Shown: one piece after another, positions 23,485 through 32,161 of the stretch
Position numbering within the stretch: position 1 is the stretch's first letter
How the letters are laid out: each line of letters opens with the position of its first letter
NCBI GenBank assembly: GCA_963969365.1
Contig: OZ017749.1
Location: 2,232,001-2,296,000 of the forward strand
Length of the DNA stretch: 64,000 bases
Reading direction: 5' to 3'
Source: Asterochloris sp. CNOR1
Taxonomy: Eukaryota; Chlorophyta; Trebouxiophyceae; Trebouxiales; Trebouxiaceae
Made by a program: the position numbers and the translations under genes
The notes under the pieces: generated by a model
The model's input: the letters and a program-made list of their open reading frames with translations, nothing else
Database searches by the model: none
What the model was told of the DNA's origin: nothing

Positions 23485-26066
23485 ATGCTGCACCAGCCTC
23501 AGCAGCCGGTGCTGGAGCCTCCCAAAATTTCAGCTGGTGATCTGGTGGTTGTGTATGAAGGATTCAATGCCATGAAGGCTGTTCAGGTGGAGCCCACAAT
23601 GCAATTTGGGACCAAGTTTGGCCAATTTCCCATGAAGGTCAGTCTTGCCCTTATTCAGGTGCCACCTCAGCTGCGCGCAGCCTCTGAAGTCCTGCAGTTG
23701 TTTCCAGGACTGGGTGGGCCGCCGCTATGGCTGCAAGGTCACCGCCAAGCTGGGCAAAAACACAGCTTGGCTGCTGCTGCTGCGGCCTACGCCAGAGCTG
23801 TGGACCCAGGTGCTGAAGCACAGAACCCAGATCCTGTACGTGGCAGACATCAGCCTGTTGTGCATGCACCTCGAGCTGCGGCCTGGCTGTACAGGTGGGC
23901 TGCAACGTCCAGAAATTCTGGCGGGCCTGCATGCTGCCTGCAGGGATAGTGCTTCTGGGTGTGAGATGAGATCGAGGTTTCCGCTTAGTTTCCCGCTGCA
24001 CCAGGGCTCCTACTTTGGAGCAACCAGCGTGTGCAGCCTGTGCTGCATGCTGCAGCAGTACAGCGCACAGCAGCAATGCCGTTCCTGGCGCCTGATGTCA
24101 TCAGGGCAAAGGGGGTCCTGCCTGCATGCAGTGCTGGAGAGCGGCACCGGCAGCGGATCCCTCACGCACTCCCTGGCAAGGGCAGTGGCCCCTACGGGGC
24201 ACGTGCACTCCTTTGAGTTCCATGAGGAGCGGGCAACGATGGCTGCCAAAGAGTTTGACTCAAATGGTCAGCAGCAGCTGCCGCAGCTTGGCCTGTTGTT
24301 GGGTGTGAGGGAGTGATGGGCACAGCTTGTTCCTTGTGATACAAAACGTGAGACTGGCGATCATTGTAGAGGCACTGAGTGCTTGCTGCTTAAACGCATG
24401 GGGCTGATGGTGTCCAGCCCTGGCAGCCCAGCGCAGTGCTTCACTGTCGCTATGATCACCCCTGAGGTCTCCGCGCTGCAGCATGTCTGGACGTCAGCGC
24501 CTCTTACTGCAGGTCTGGGCGACTTGGTTACTGTGCAGCAGCGCAACATTGAGGAGCTCGGCTTCCCTGAGGAGCTGCATGAGCAGGCAGACGCGCTGTT
24601 CTTGGACCTGCCGCGGCCCTGGATGGTGAGCATGGCTTTACCTGTGGAGTCGAGGGTAGCCACTGCATGATAGACCTAAAGCTTTATTGTTTTTGAATCT
24701 GGCAAAGCCCTGGCTGGTGAGCTTGCTCTGAACAGGACTTCTGCGCTGGAACCCCTGTCTGTGCCAATCTGCTGGGGCATGGCTTTGTGGTGCCCAAATG
24801 CCTGTGTGTGAGGTGCTGAACAAGTGCACTGCTGCCTGCAGGCGGTGCCTTCTGCAGCACGGTGCCTGCGCCCAGATGGCGCCTTCTGCTCCTTCAGCCC
24901 CTGCATTGAGCAGGTGAGCTTGTGATGGCAAGCATGGACTGTTGCTGTGCACCTGCAGTGGCGCTGCCTGCACGGGATCTGCCGCCTGCATGATGCAGGC
25001 TGGCCGCTGCTTGGCAGTGGCCTGCAGGTGTTGACAGCCATGACTGCTCAGCAGAGGAGAGGGAAGCTGGCAGTGCCTGTGGCGGCCCGAACCACTCAAC
25101 TGACACAAGCCTGCAGTGCAGAGACAAACACTGTGATGGAGGTGCAGTGAACATGAGGCTCAGCCCTTGCTTGCCTGCAGGTCCAGAAGACCTGTGCCAA
25201 GCTAGAGGAGGAAGGTTTCTTCTGTGTCAGGACAATAGAGTGCCTGCTGCGTGCATATGAGGTCAAGCAGGAGAAGCTGCGCACAGACCTTGAGCCGCGG
25301 GAGGCCGCCCCCAGGGCGCAGGGGCAGAAAGGGCAGAAGCGCAAGCGGGTGGGTCTCAAGTTTGTCGTGACAGTCTGGCTGCTGCAGAGGGCCAGCTGTG
25401 GCACAGTGCTGCTGCACAGCTGGCTGTGAGCTCTTGCAGACGTCTAGGGGTGGTGTGGATGTAATGTGTTGCCATTTTCATGTACCCAAGTGCTGCAGCT
25501 TCTGTGAACAATGCTGACTGCCATGCAGGCATGAGCTGCGTGGTCTGCTATGTTTTGGCATGCTGTTGTGCTGCCTGCACAGCATTTGAGGCTTGTCCCA
25601 GTCAGACTGCTGTCATGGTCCCATGCAGGCTGAGCAGCAGTCACCTGTGAAGCCGCAGGCTGTTGCAAAGCACCAGAAAACTGGCGCTGAGGCCACATCA
25701 GGTCCATCCACAGAGTCAGCAGCGCCAGGCGTAGCAGCAGGCAGGGACCCACCAGAGGGTGTCAAGGCAGTAGCACCAGTAGCACCAGTGCCTGCGCTGG
25801 ATGGGCCTCTCTCAGCCGCTGGTGACGATTTTAAGCAGCCTGAATCCAGTACAACTAGCGCCGAGGCAGCACCTCAGGCAGCTGCAGCAGCCTTAGCATT
25901 GCCAGAGCCCAAGTCTCCGGAACCTGCTGTACCACAGCAGAGCTGTATGGCCAAGCCTGTGCTGTCAGCAAGGGGGCACACTGGCTACCTGACCTTGGCC
26001 AGAAGACACGTCAATTGGATGGAGACAGCGAATGAAGACAGCACTTTGAGACAGACTTTGAGATGA
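23485..26066 (+). CDS. TRMT61A: tRNA (adenine-58-N1) methyltransferase catalytic subunit
   Basis: Catalytic subunit of the enzyme making m1A58 in the T-loop of tRNA, working with TRM6. Seven exons, all phase-checked: 23485-23637, 23708-23894, 24132-24266, 24513-24625, 24842-24913, 25181-25348 and 25629-26066; 421 residues. Features in order: N-terminal beta domain (GDLVVVYEGFNAMKAVQVEP); LRPTPELWTQVLKHRTQILY; the SAM-binding loop VLESGTGSGSLTHSL, split from ELRPG by an intron; the acidic strand end HSFEFHEERA; catalytic-pocket motif ALFLDLPRPW; and FCSFSPCIEQVQKTC. A low-complexity Pro/Ala/Glu insert of about 100 residues comes before the conserved end RGHTGYLTLARR. Animal enzymes have a much shorter insert. 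Tail to tail with the glutamine amidotransferase, 106 bp between stops. Confidence 0.95.
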
Positions 26067-26172
26067 GGGTCGCTCCATAAAGCAGGTTGATTGTCTGCCC
26101 TGCTAAGCCATTTCACAGGGGCTACGGAGGAGCATTCATACATCTTCATACATGTTGGTGGCCTGGCGCTAC

Positions 26173-28066
26173 TCAGGATGGTTGCGTTTTCAGAAAGCGC
26201 CTCAGCAGTGCTCGGACCTGAGCAATGTCCTCTAGCCTGAGTGGGTTATTGTCTAGACTGGCAATGGATTCATCCCGCTGCTGCTGCGTGAGGGAGCCCT
26301 TCTTGCACCTGCTCTCCAGCAGCGCTCGCTGGAACTCTGCTGTGAATTCAGGATGCCCCTGCACAATATGTAGAATCACATCTTTGAATGAATGACACTG
26401 ACTGATGGGCAGTGCATTCTATTGCAGCAGGCAAAGGCCAGTCAAATTGCTGCTGCCAGGCAGCGTGTCAGACTGTGTGGCCATGCATAGGCTGACCTGC
26501 AGCCAGCCTAGGGCAGGTGGGACTGTGAGCCCAGCAGCCAGCAAGGCACTCTTTCATTACTGGGCAGCATCCAGCCTGGTACACAGACAACGACATAGAG
26601 TTCTCTTCACCTGAAGTCCCAAGAACCAGTCACCCTGGGAGATGACCTCGACGTCTGTGATCTTAGAGCTGCCAAGCAGCTGCGCCTGCTGCGGCATTCT
26701 GGTAACCGCATCGGAGTGGGTCTCATGAATCCTGAACTCCCAGTCTGGTGGGAGGTCCTTCGTGGCCCAGTGCTGGCCAAAGTTGCGATTGGTCATGATG
26801 GTGCGGGCGCCGCCCTCAAAATCAGTGGCACGTGCTGCACAGCAGCATGGGTGGTGAGACACTGGCACAGGATTGGCGCAAGCACTTCCAGCCATGCAGC
26901 TTGTCTGGCCACAGGTTTCTTGAGCGCACATGGGCACTGTGTGATACGGCAGGCTGGAGTGCACGCAATCCTGGCTACGCAGCTTGTTCAGCCACAGAGA
27001 AATGCCGCCTCTCAACGCCTGCACAGCAGCAGGGCCGCAGGCCCAGTCATTGACCCACATCAGGTGCCTAGTACCACTGCTGATGAGGTTGAGGGCCTTG
27101 GTGTCCGCAAGCTGGCTAGCAGCATGACTGGAGCCAGGAAAGATGCTACTCGGCTGCCTGCTGCATGTGCAACACATGCACTTGGGGGTGGATGGGAAGC
27201 GAGCAGGTGCTGCACGTGGCAGGCTGGATGCAGCTTTGCAGGAGGCAGGCAAGGCGCGCCAGATGCTAATGCAGGCTGGAGCACTGCCGGGTGGCCAGGG
27301 GATGAGCGCAGAGCTGTCACACCTGTCATGCCGCCCAGGACGATTGACATGAGCTGGTGGCCAAAGCAAATGGCCAGGATGCGCTGCCTGCGCTCTGAAG
27401 CAGCCGTCAGGCTCTTTCTGAGCTTCATGATCCAAGCCTCCTGGGCAAAGGAGTCTGCGGCGCTCCCTGTGATCACTAGGCCCTGCACTGAAACTTGGGC
27501 CAGCATGTGAAGGACTAAGGTTTGCATGTGCAAGCCTTGCTGGGTGCCGCAGGCATGACTCATCATCTGCAGCCTGCATACAGGCAGGTGCATGTGGTCC
27601 TGCCAGCTGCAGGGATGTGCAGGGCAGCCCCAGGAGCAGCGCTTGACAGAGCCTGGCACTTGCTGGGGGCTTGTGCAAGGCAATGCATCCGTATGCAGAG
27701 CCAACTGGCGCACATCGTATGAGCCCAGCACTTCGTCAGAGGGTGGGTCAGCCCTCTGCACTTCCACTGTTTCCCATGTCTCGCCCTCCTCCGCCAGGAG
27801 CCTCCTGAACATCGCATCAAAATCTCCAAACCTGCAGTGGGCAGTCCTTGTGAGGGAATCCCAGGCCTGTTTCCTGGTACTTGGACATCATCTTGCCTGT
27901 CAGTGAGGTCTTTGGGCAAATGTCCTGCAGCAGGAGCCAGACAGTCATGCATGTCGCATGCCTGTGTATTGCATTGCGGTACATTAACACCTGTCATGAG
28001 GATGGCGAACCTGGCTCCCCTTCTGTGCATATCAGACTGTTCAGGCATTCTCAGTCTGGCCCTTCT
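26173..28066 (-). CDS. Class I glutamine amidotransferase, gamma-glutamyl peptidase-like
   Basis: Exons read on the minus strand: FGDFDAMFRRLLAEEGETWE at about 27835; GLVITGSAADSFAQEAW with the nucleophile elbow ILAICFGHQL at about 27350-27480; KALNLIS at about 27090; FRIHETHSDAVTRMPQQAQL at about 26710; VEVISQGDWFLGLQ ending about 26605; and the last exon 26173-26358 starting GHPEF. The Cys-His-Glu triad of GATase class I is complete (Cys in CFGHQ, His and Glu in GHPEF). It has no synthetase domain, so it resembles plant gamma-glutamyl peptidases (GGP) and yeast GMP-synthase-like stand-alone GATases, which act on glutathione conjugates or other gamma-glutamyl compounds. The first exon may be MPEQSDMHRRGARFAILMTG at about 28066, but its join to the next exon is not settled. 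Confidence 0.82.
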
Positions 28067-28331
28067 AACCCGTTTAGTTGTGTTGTGTGCTTGACTATGG
28101 TGCTGCTGGCCTTGGATTGCTTCTGCCCTCTGTGTCAAGCTGGACAGAAAGTTCAGTGCAGAATAACAATGCGACCAGGCTGATTGCCCTCAAATGGCCT
28201 GGCATCAAATGTAAGGGTTGATCTGTGACCTAAAGGAAGCCATGTAACACCCTGCGACAAGGCGTGAAACTTAAAGGCTGCTTCGCGGCAGAGCTCACTC
28301 ATGATGCTCATGCCCCACCTAGACTTCCTGA

Positions 28332-28565
28332 GTGATGATTGTTTTGAGGTATGCAAAAGGAAAGTCAATGAGCTTCCCTCTTGACCGGCACCCCGGTTTC
28401 ACTGGCCACCATGCCATTCGCTGCCCTGCCTGCCACCACTTCAGTGACCTGCGGGGACACTTCGTAGCGCACATGAAGCTGCGCAAAACTAACTGCAAGG
28501 GGTGGGTACTCCTGACAGACGCTGAAAAAGACCCAGACAGCAACTGCATCACGAAGCAAGAATAG
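28332..28565 (+). CDS. Short zinc-finger-like ORF at the left edge of the mobile island
   Basis: A 77-residue ORF with a Cys-x2-Cys followed by His residues and a further Cys: RCPACHHFSDLRGHFVAHMK then LRKTNC. The spacing suits a C2H2 or C2HC zinc knuckle. A second short frame downstream (28606-28800) is rich in Gln and Ala and may be its continuation after an intron. No known family was recognised. Its position beside the HUH-motif gene suggests a DNA-binding part of a mobile element, which is inference. Confidence 0.4.
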   Translation: MMIVLRYAKGKSMSFPLDRHPGFTGHHAIRCPACHHFSDLRGHFVAHMKLRKTNCKGWVLLTDAEKDPDSNCITKQE

Positions 28566-28800
28566 GAGGAGGCACTGGCTGCAGCAAAGGCGCAGAAGGT
28601 GTGTTGTGGAAGCTGGCATTCCGCTCACAGAGGGCCTTGGCTCCAGCAGGCCCACAGCTCTCACTGTCCTGCAAAGAAACCAGGAGGAGGCGGTCCAGGC
28701 CAAGCTGAGTGCTCAGGCGTCAGCAGCTGTGTCACAGCCATCACGCATCAGCTTCAAGGACATTGAGGTGAGCAGAGGATGTGACCTGTTATATGGGTAG

Positions 28801-29440
28801 GTGAGTGCACCAAAATTACCAAATTCCAGGGGAGGAGGGGTACATGTCTTCCAGTGATTGTCCTGCTCAACACAGTCTGAGCTGAAGTAGATGAAGCTTC
28901 AGTGGCTGGGGCATCACCAAAATCACCAAATCCAGGGGACGGGGGCTCATGTGCTCATGTCCATCCCTTTTGCTCAACATCAAGTTGTGCTAGGACGACC
29001 AAAGCTGGTCTGGGCAGGCAATTGTCACCATGAACACCAAGAAACAGAAGAGGAGGGCTCATGCGGGCGCGCCAATCCTTCTTGACTGACTTCAGTCTGT
29101 GCTGAAGCAGACAGAGCTGAACTCTGCAAGCACCACCACACACTAAAAAAAGTCAGGGGAGGGGGACCTCATGTCAGGAGGGGTGGGGGCTCGTATGCCC
29201 TTGTCATGTGCTCCTGTCCATCCCTGCTGCTTGACATGGATCTGTGCTACCCCAAATACAGCTGGTCTTGACAGGTGAGCACCACCAAATTCACCAAAAG
29301 TCAAGGGGGGAGGGGCTTGCATGCGCGTGCCAGTCCTTTCTGCTCAGCATTAGTCTGTGCTCAGGCAAACAGAGCTGGCTACTTTCCTTAGAGCAGGCTA
29401 CGGTAAAGTCTAAGCAAGGCAGCAGCTAGAGGATCGATGG
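28801..29440. repeat. Degenerate minisatellite, about five units of 100-150 bp
   Basis: Units start with an A/C-rich block (ACCAAA.TTCACCAAA), continue with a G-run (CAGGGGAGGGGG type), CATGTCC or CATGCGCGTGCC, a TGCTCAACATC-like block and GTCTGTGCT..GCAGACAGAGCTG. Landmarks fall at about 28806, 28912, 29028, 29130 and 29281. The last unit runs straight into a worn copy (29391-29430) of the start of the following ORF (29485-29525). Confidence 0.7.
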
Positions 29441-29811
29441 CAACATTGAACTTACTTAGAGCTTTTCAATCTCACTCCATAGGAAAGCAGGCTATGACGA
29501 AGTCTAAGCCAGGCAGCGGCGAGAGGCAAGACCGCAACTTTGAGATTGTTGTCAACCACATCACCATCAACGAAGACCAGCTGCCTCAATTCTTGCACCA
29601 GAGCATGGCGGCTCTGAAGGATGTCTTTGGACACACCACCAAGAAGTACTCAGGCACTCTTCACCACAAGCCAGGCAACGAGCATGTACATTTCCTTGTG
29701 ATGTCTAAGGCTCCCAGGACCTACAGCGCTGTCAAAGCTCATATTGTTGACTCCATGGCACTCATATTTGGCACAGAGAGTGGGCTGGTGGAGGTCAAGA
29801 TGTTCAAATGA
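29437..29811 (+). CDS. HUH-type replication/transposition protein, N-terminal part
   Basis: A 125-residue ORF, probably starting at MTKSKPGSGERQDRN (29494). It contains GTLHHKPGNEHVHFLV: His-Val-His in a hydrophobic strand is the metal-binding HUH motif of rolling-circle Rep and related transposases. Eleven residues on comes TYSAVKAHIV, a Tyr-x3-Lys that could be the nucleophile motif (Rep motif III is Tyr-x2/3-Lys). An upstream EIVVNHITINEDQLPQFL could be the first strand-helix. The frame ends at TGA 29809-29811, and coding sequence seems to go on in the +1 frame. No helicase was seen. Candidates are a Replitron-like HUH transposon, known from green algae, or a CRESS-type Rep relic. Fold assignment by motif only. 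Confidence 0.5.
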   Translation: MATLNLLRAFQSHSIGKQAMTKSKPGSGERQDRNFEIVVNHITINEDQLPQFLHQSMAALKDVFGHTTKKYSGTLHHKPGNEHVHFLVMSKAPRTYSAVKAHIVDSMALIFGTESGLVEVKMFK

Positions 29812-30567
29812 GTTGAAAGCAGAGGCTGGACCGGCTCAAGGCTTGAAGGGGCTTGGCGACTACAGGTCGCTGTACGTGAACAACAACGACCATCCAAATC
29901 ACCGCCCAAAGGTCGCTGAGCACCGGACAGTGGAGTTCATGTGCAGTGGAGAGTGGGAGATCTCGCATGGAGGCGCAAGAATTGGTTCTGGGCGCCAAGG
30001 CCCAGTGCAAGTGGCCACAGCAGCCATCAAGGCAGGAACTCCAGAATTTGCATGCAAGACGTATGAGGAGTGCCAACGTCTGCTGAAAGCTGCCGCAGAG
30101 AGTGTGGGTTGCACAGGGAGCGCCTTGCCGAGTGTGTTGGCCGAGAGCTCTTTTGGTACTGTGCCAAAGCGTAAGGAAGCGACCTGATTCGCAACCCTGC
30201 CTATGATGAGGACGAGTTCAAGGCGCTCCCAAAGGAGCAGCAGGCTATCCAGCGGAAGCGCTCCATGAAGTACCTGCAAGGGCCCACCGGATGCCTGCGA
30301 GAGGAACTGGTGGTTCGTCATGAATTTTTAGAGGCGCACCCTCCTGACTTTTATCGATTCAGGCTGCTTGAGCCTGTCAGGATGTTACAAACTGGACGTG
30401 GCAACCTCTCAATGGCCAAGCTGAGGCAGCACTATGAGGAGGGATTCATCAATCTGTTTGGGAAGTACCCACCTCCTGGATGGACGGCTGGTCGCGTGCC
30501 AGCAAGGGCAAGTGTCAGTTACAACCTGCCGGCAGCTGTCATTGCTGATGTGATGAAGGCCAGATGA
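29812..30567 (+). pseudogene. Downstream part of the HUH-element gene, frame broken
   Basis: Two open stretches continue the preceding ORF. 29812-30187 in the +1 frame reads KGLGDYRSLYVNNNDHPNHR and VEFMCSGEWEISHGG and stops at 30187. A third frame then reads RNPAYDEDEFKALPKEQQAI and runs to TGA at 30565-30567, passing FYRFRLLEPVRMLQ and FGKYPPPGW. Composition stays protein-like throughout, so this looks like one gene with a +1 shift near 29805 and a second shift near 30175. A GTAAGG at 30170 could instead open a short intron. No known domain was recognised. Confidence 0.4.
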
Positions 30568-31104
30568 TACAGGCTTGTTTATAAGATCATGAAAGTATTT
30601 TTGATACACCATGCCACAGCACAGGTGTGGGAAGCGCACCCACGTACCCACACCAGATGACTTTGTAACAGATGCACAAATTGCGCAAGTGCAGCCCTTT
30701 TCAAGCCCCCAGGAGGTCCTCTTTCGCCACCAGGGATTCAAGTGTAGCCAATGCCAGGTCCAAAAAGCCACCACATGTGTGACATGTTTGAGTCAGGCCG
30801 GCTCCCTCAGGTTGATATTTTCAAGTGGAGTTCAAGTGTAGTGGAACTTTGTTGTGCAGTGGCTAGCCAGAAATGTTTTATTGGCCCAGAGAAAAGGGTT
30901 ACGCGGGAATGCAGATCATCGATTCATGTAGACCAAGAGTGTTTCAAGTGTAGTCTGTCAGGGGGCAAGCCTTAAAGGCTTGCCCTCCTGCGTGAGATGT
31001 GATATGTGGAGTGAAATGTCACTTTACGAGTAAAACGCTACACCACTCAGTAAAATATGACTTTCAACAGAGAAATGTGACCTGTGCAGGTAGATGGCGG
31101 TGTA
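30568..31104. other. AT-richer spacer with repeats, possible element end
   Basis: No gene is supported. The stretch holds three TTCAAGTGTAG sites (about 30737, 30832, 30949; the first begins ATTCAAG) and the palindrome at 30963-30985. It separates the HUH gene from the Crypton-like element and may contain the end of one or both. Confidence 0.45.
30963..30985. repeat. 23-bp near-perfect palindrome (hairpin)
   Basis: GGGCAAGCCTT, one A, then AAGGCTTGCCC: two 11-bp arms that are exact reverse complements around a single base. As single-stranded DNA it would form a strong stem. It sits about 400 bp after the HUH-element frame. Hairpins near the 3' end are typical of rolling-circle elements such as Helitrons and IS200/IS605. 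Confidence 0.85.
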
Positions 31105-32161
31105 TTGTGAATGCAGGTCAGCAAACAATCAAAGGCTTGCTCAGCTGCTCTGCTTACGCTTGCCAAGTAGCTTGGAATCATTGCTGTACCTGCTGCATAG
31201 GTGCTGCAGTGAGCTGACTGTCCTGGTGGCAGGGAGGCGCTGACTTTCCATTTCTAAAGCCCCGACAACAGCAGCCATGGTGCTTCCCAAGGCAGCCATG
31301 CGGTTCCTGACCTCAGCAGCAAGGCCAGTCTTGAAACTCGCGAAGGCCGTGCTGCTGGCCCTTGCATCCTTCTTGCTGCCATGCCACCTGCGGAGGTCTG
31401 AGGGCACCGCTGAGATCTTGAAGAACGCCTCAAATGCTTCTGGGACTGTTTGAAATCTGAGAGCTTCCAGACCTGCAGCTGAAAAGGGGAAGTATACTCT
31501 GACCAGTACACAGGCGCTCAAGCTGGAAGGCGATTGACTACACACCTGCTTCTCAAACAAAAAGGAGTCCCTCTCATCCAAGGCGCTCAGCGCACTGAGG
31601 GACTGAGGCGGCAGAGTAACGCCATAGCTGGCTTGTGAATGCAGGTCAGCAAACAATCAAAGGCTTGCTCAGCTGCTCTGCTTACGCTTGCCAAGTAGCT
31701 TGGAATCAGTGCTGTACCTGCTGCATAGCTGCTGCAGTGAGCTGACTGTCCTGGTGGCAGGGAGGCGCTGACGTTCCATTTCTAAAGCCCCGACAACAGC
31801 AGCCATGGTGCTTCCCAAGGCAGCCATGCGGTTCCTGACCTCAGCAGCAAGGCCATTCTTGAATCTCGAGAAGGCCGTGCTGCTGGCCCTTGCATCCTTC
31901 TTGCTGCCATGCCACCTGCGGAGGTCTGAGGGCACCGCTGAGATCTTGGAGAACGCCTCAAATGCTTCTGGGACTGTTCGAAATTCTGAGAGCTTCCAGA
32001 CCTGCAGCTGAAAAGGGGAAGTATACTCTGACCAGTACACAGGCGCTCAAGCTGGAAGGCGATTGACTACACACCTGCTTCTCGAGCAAAAAGGAGTCCC
32101 TTTCATCCAAGGCGCTCAGCGCACTGAGGGACTGAGGCGGCAGAGTAACGCCATAGCTGGC
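31105..32161. repeat. 528-bp tandem duplication of the last exons of the Crypton-like gene
   Basis: Copies 31105-31632 and 31633-32161 match almost base for base, with roughly ten substitutions and one single-base length difference seen by eye (GAAATCTGAG against GAAATTCTGAG). Each copy contains, on the minus strand, the exon SYGVTLPPQSLSALSALDER and the terminal exon down to its stop codon. The outer copy has lost one base in the terminal exon. Confidence 0.92.
31141..31632 (-). pseudogene. Second, frameshifted copy of the recombinase terminal exons
   Basis: It is the outer copy of the 528-bp duplication. Relative to the intact inner copy, one base is missing just after VWKLS, so the frame from the acceptor reads DFKQSQKHLRRSS instead of EFRTVPEAFEAF. 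The GCR1_C-like frame (TVPEAFEAFFKISAVPSDL) survives downstream but is no longer joined to the acceptor. It also retains its own stop codon near 31141. Confidence 0.75.

Noticed and set aside
26557-27678. A 373-residue minus ORF read as one protein
   Set aside because: It reads through introns of the glutamine amidotransferase gene; the conserved blocks are in several frames joined by clear splice sites.
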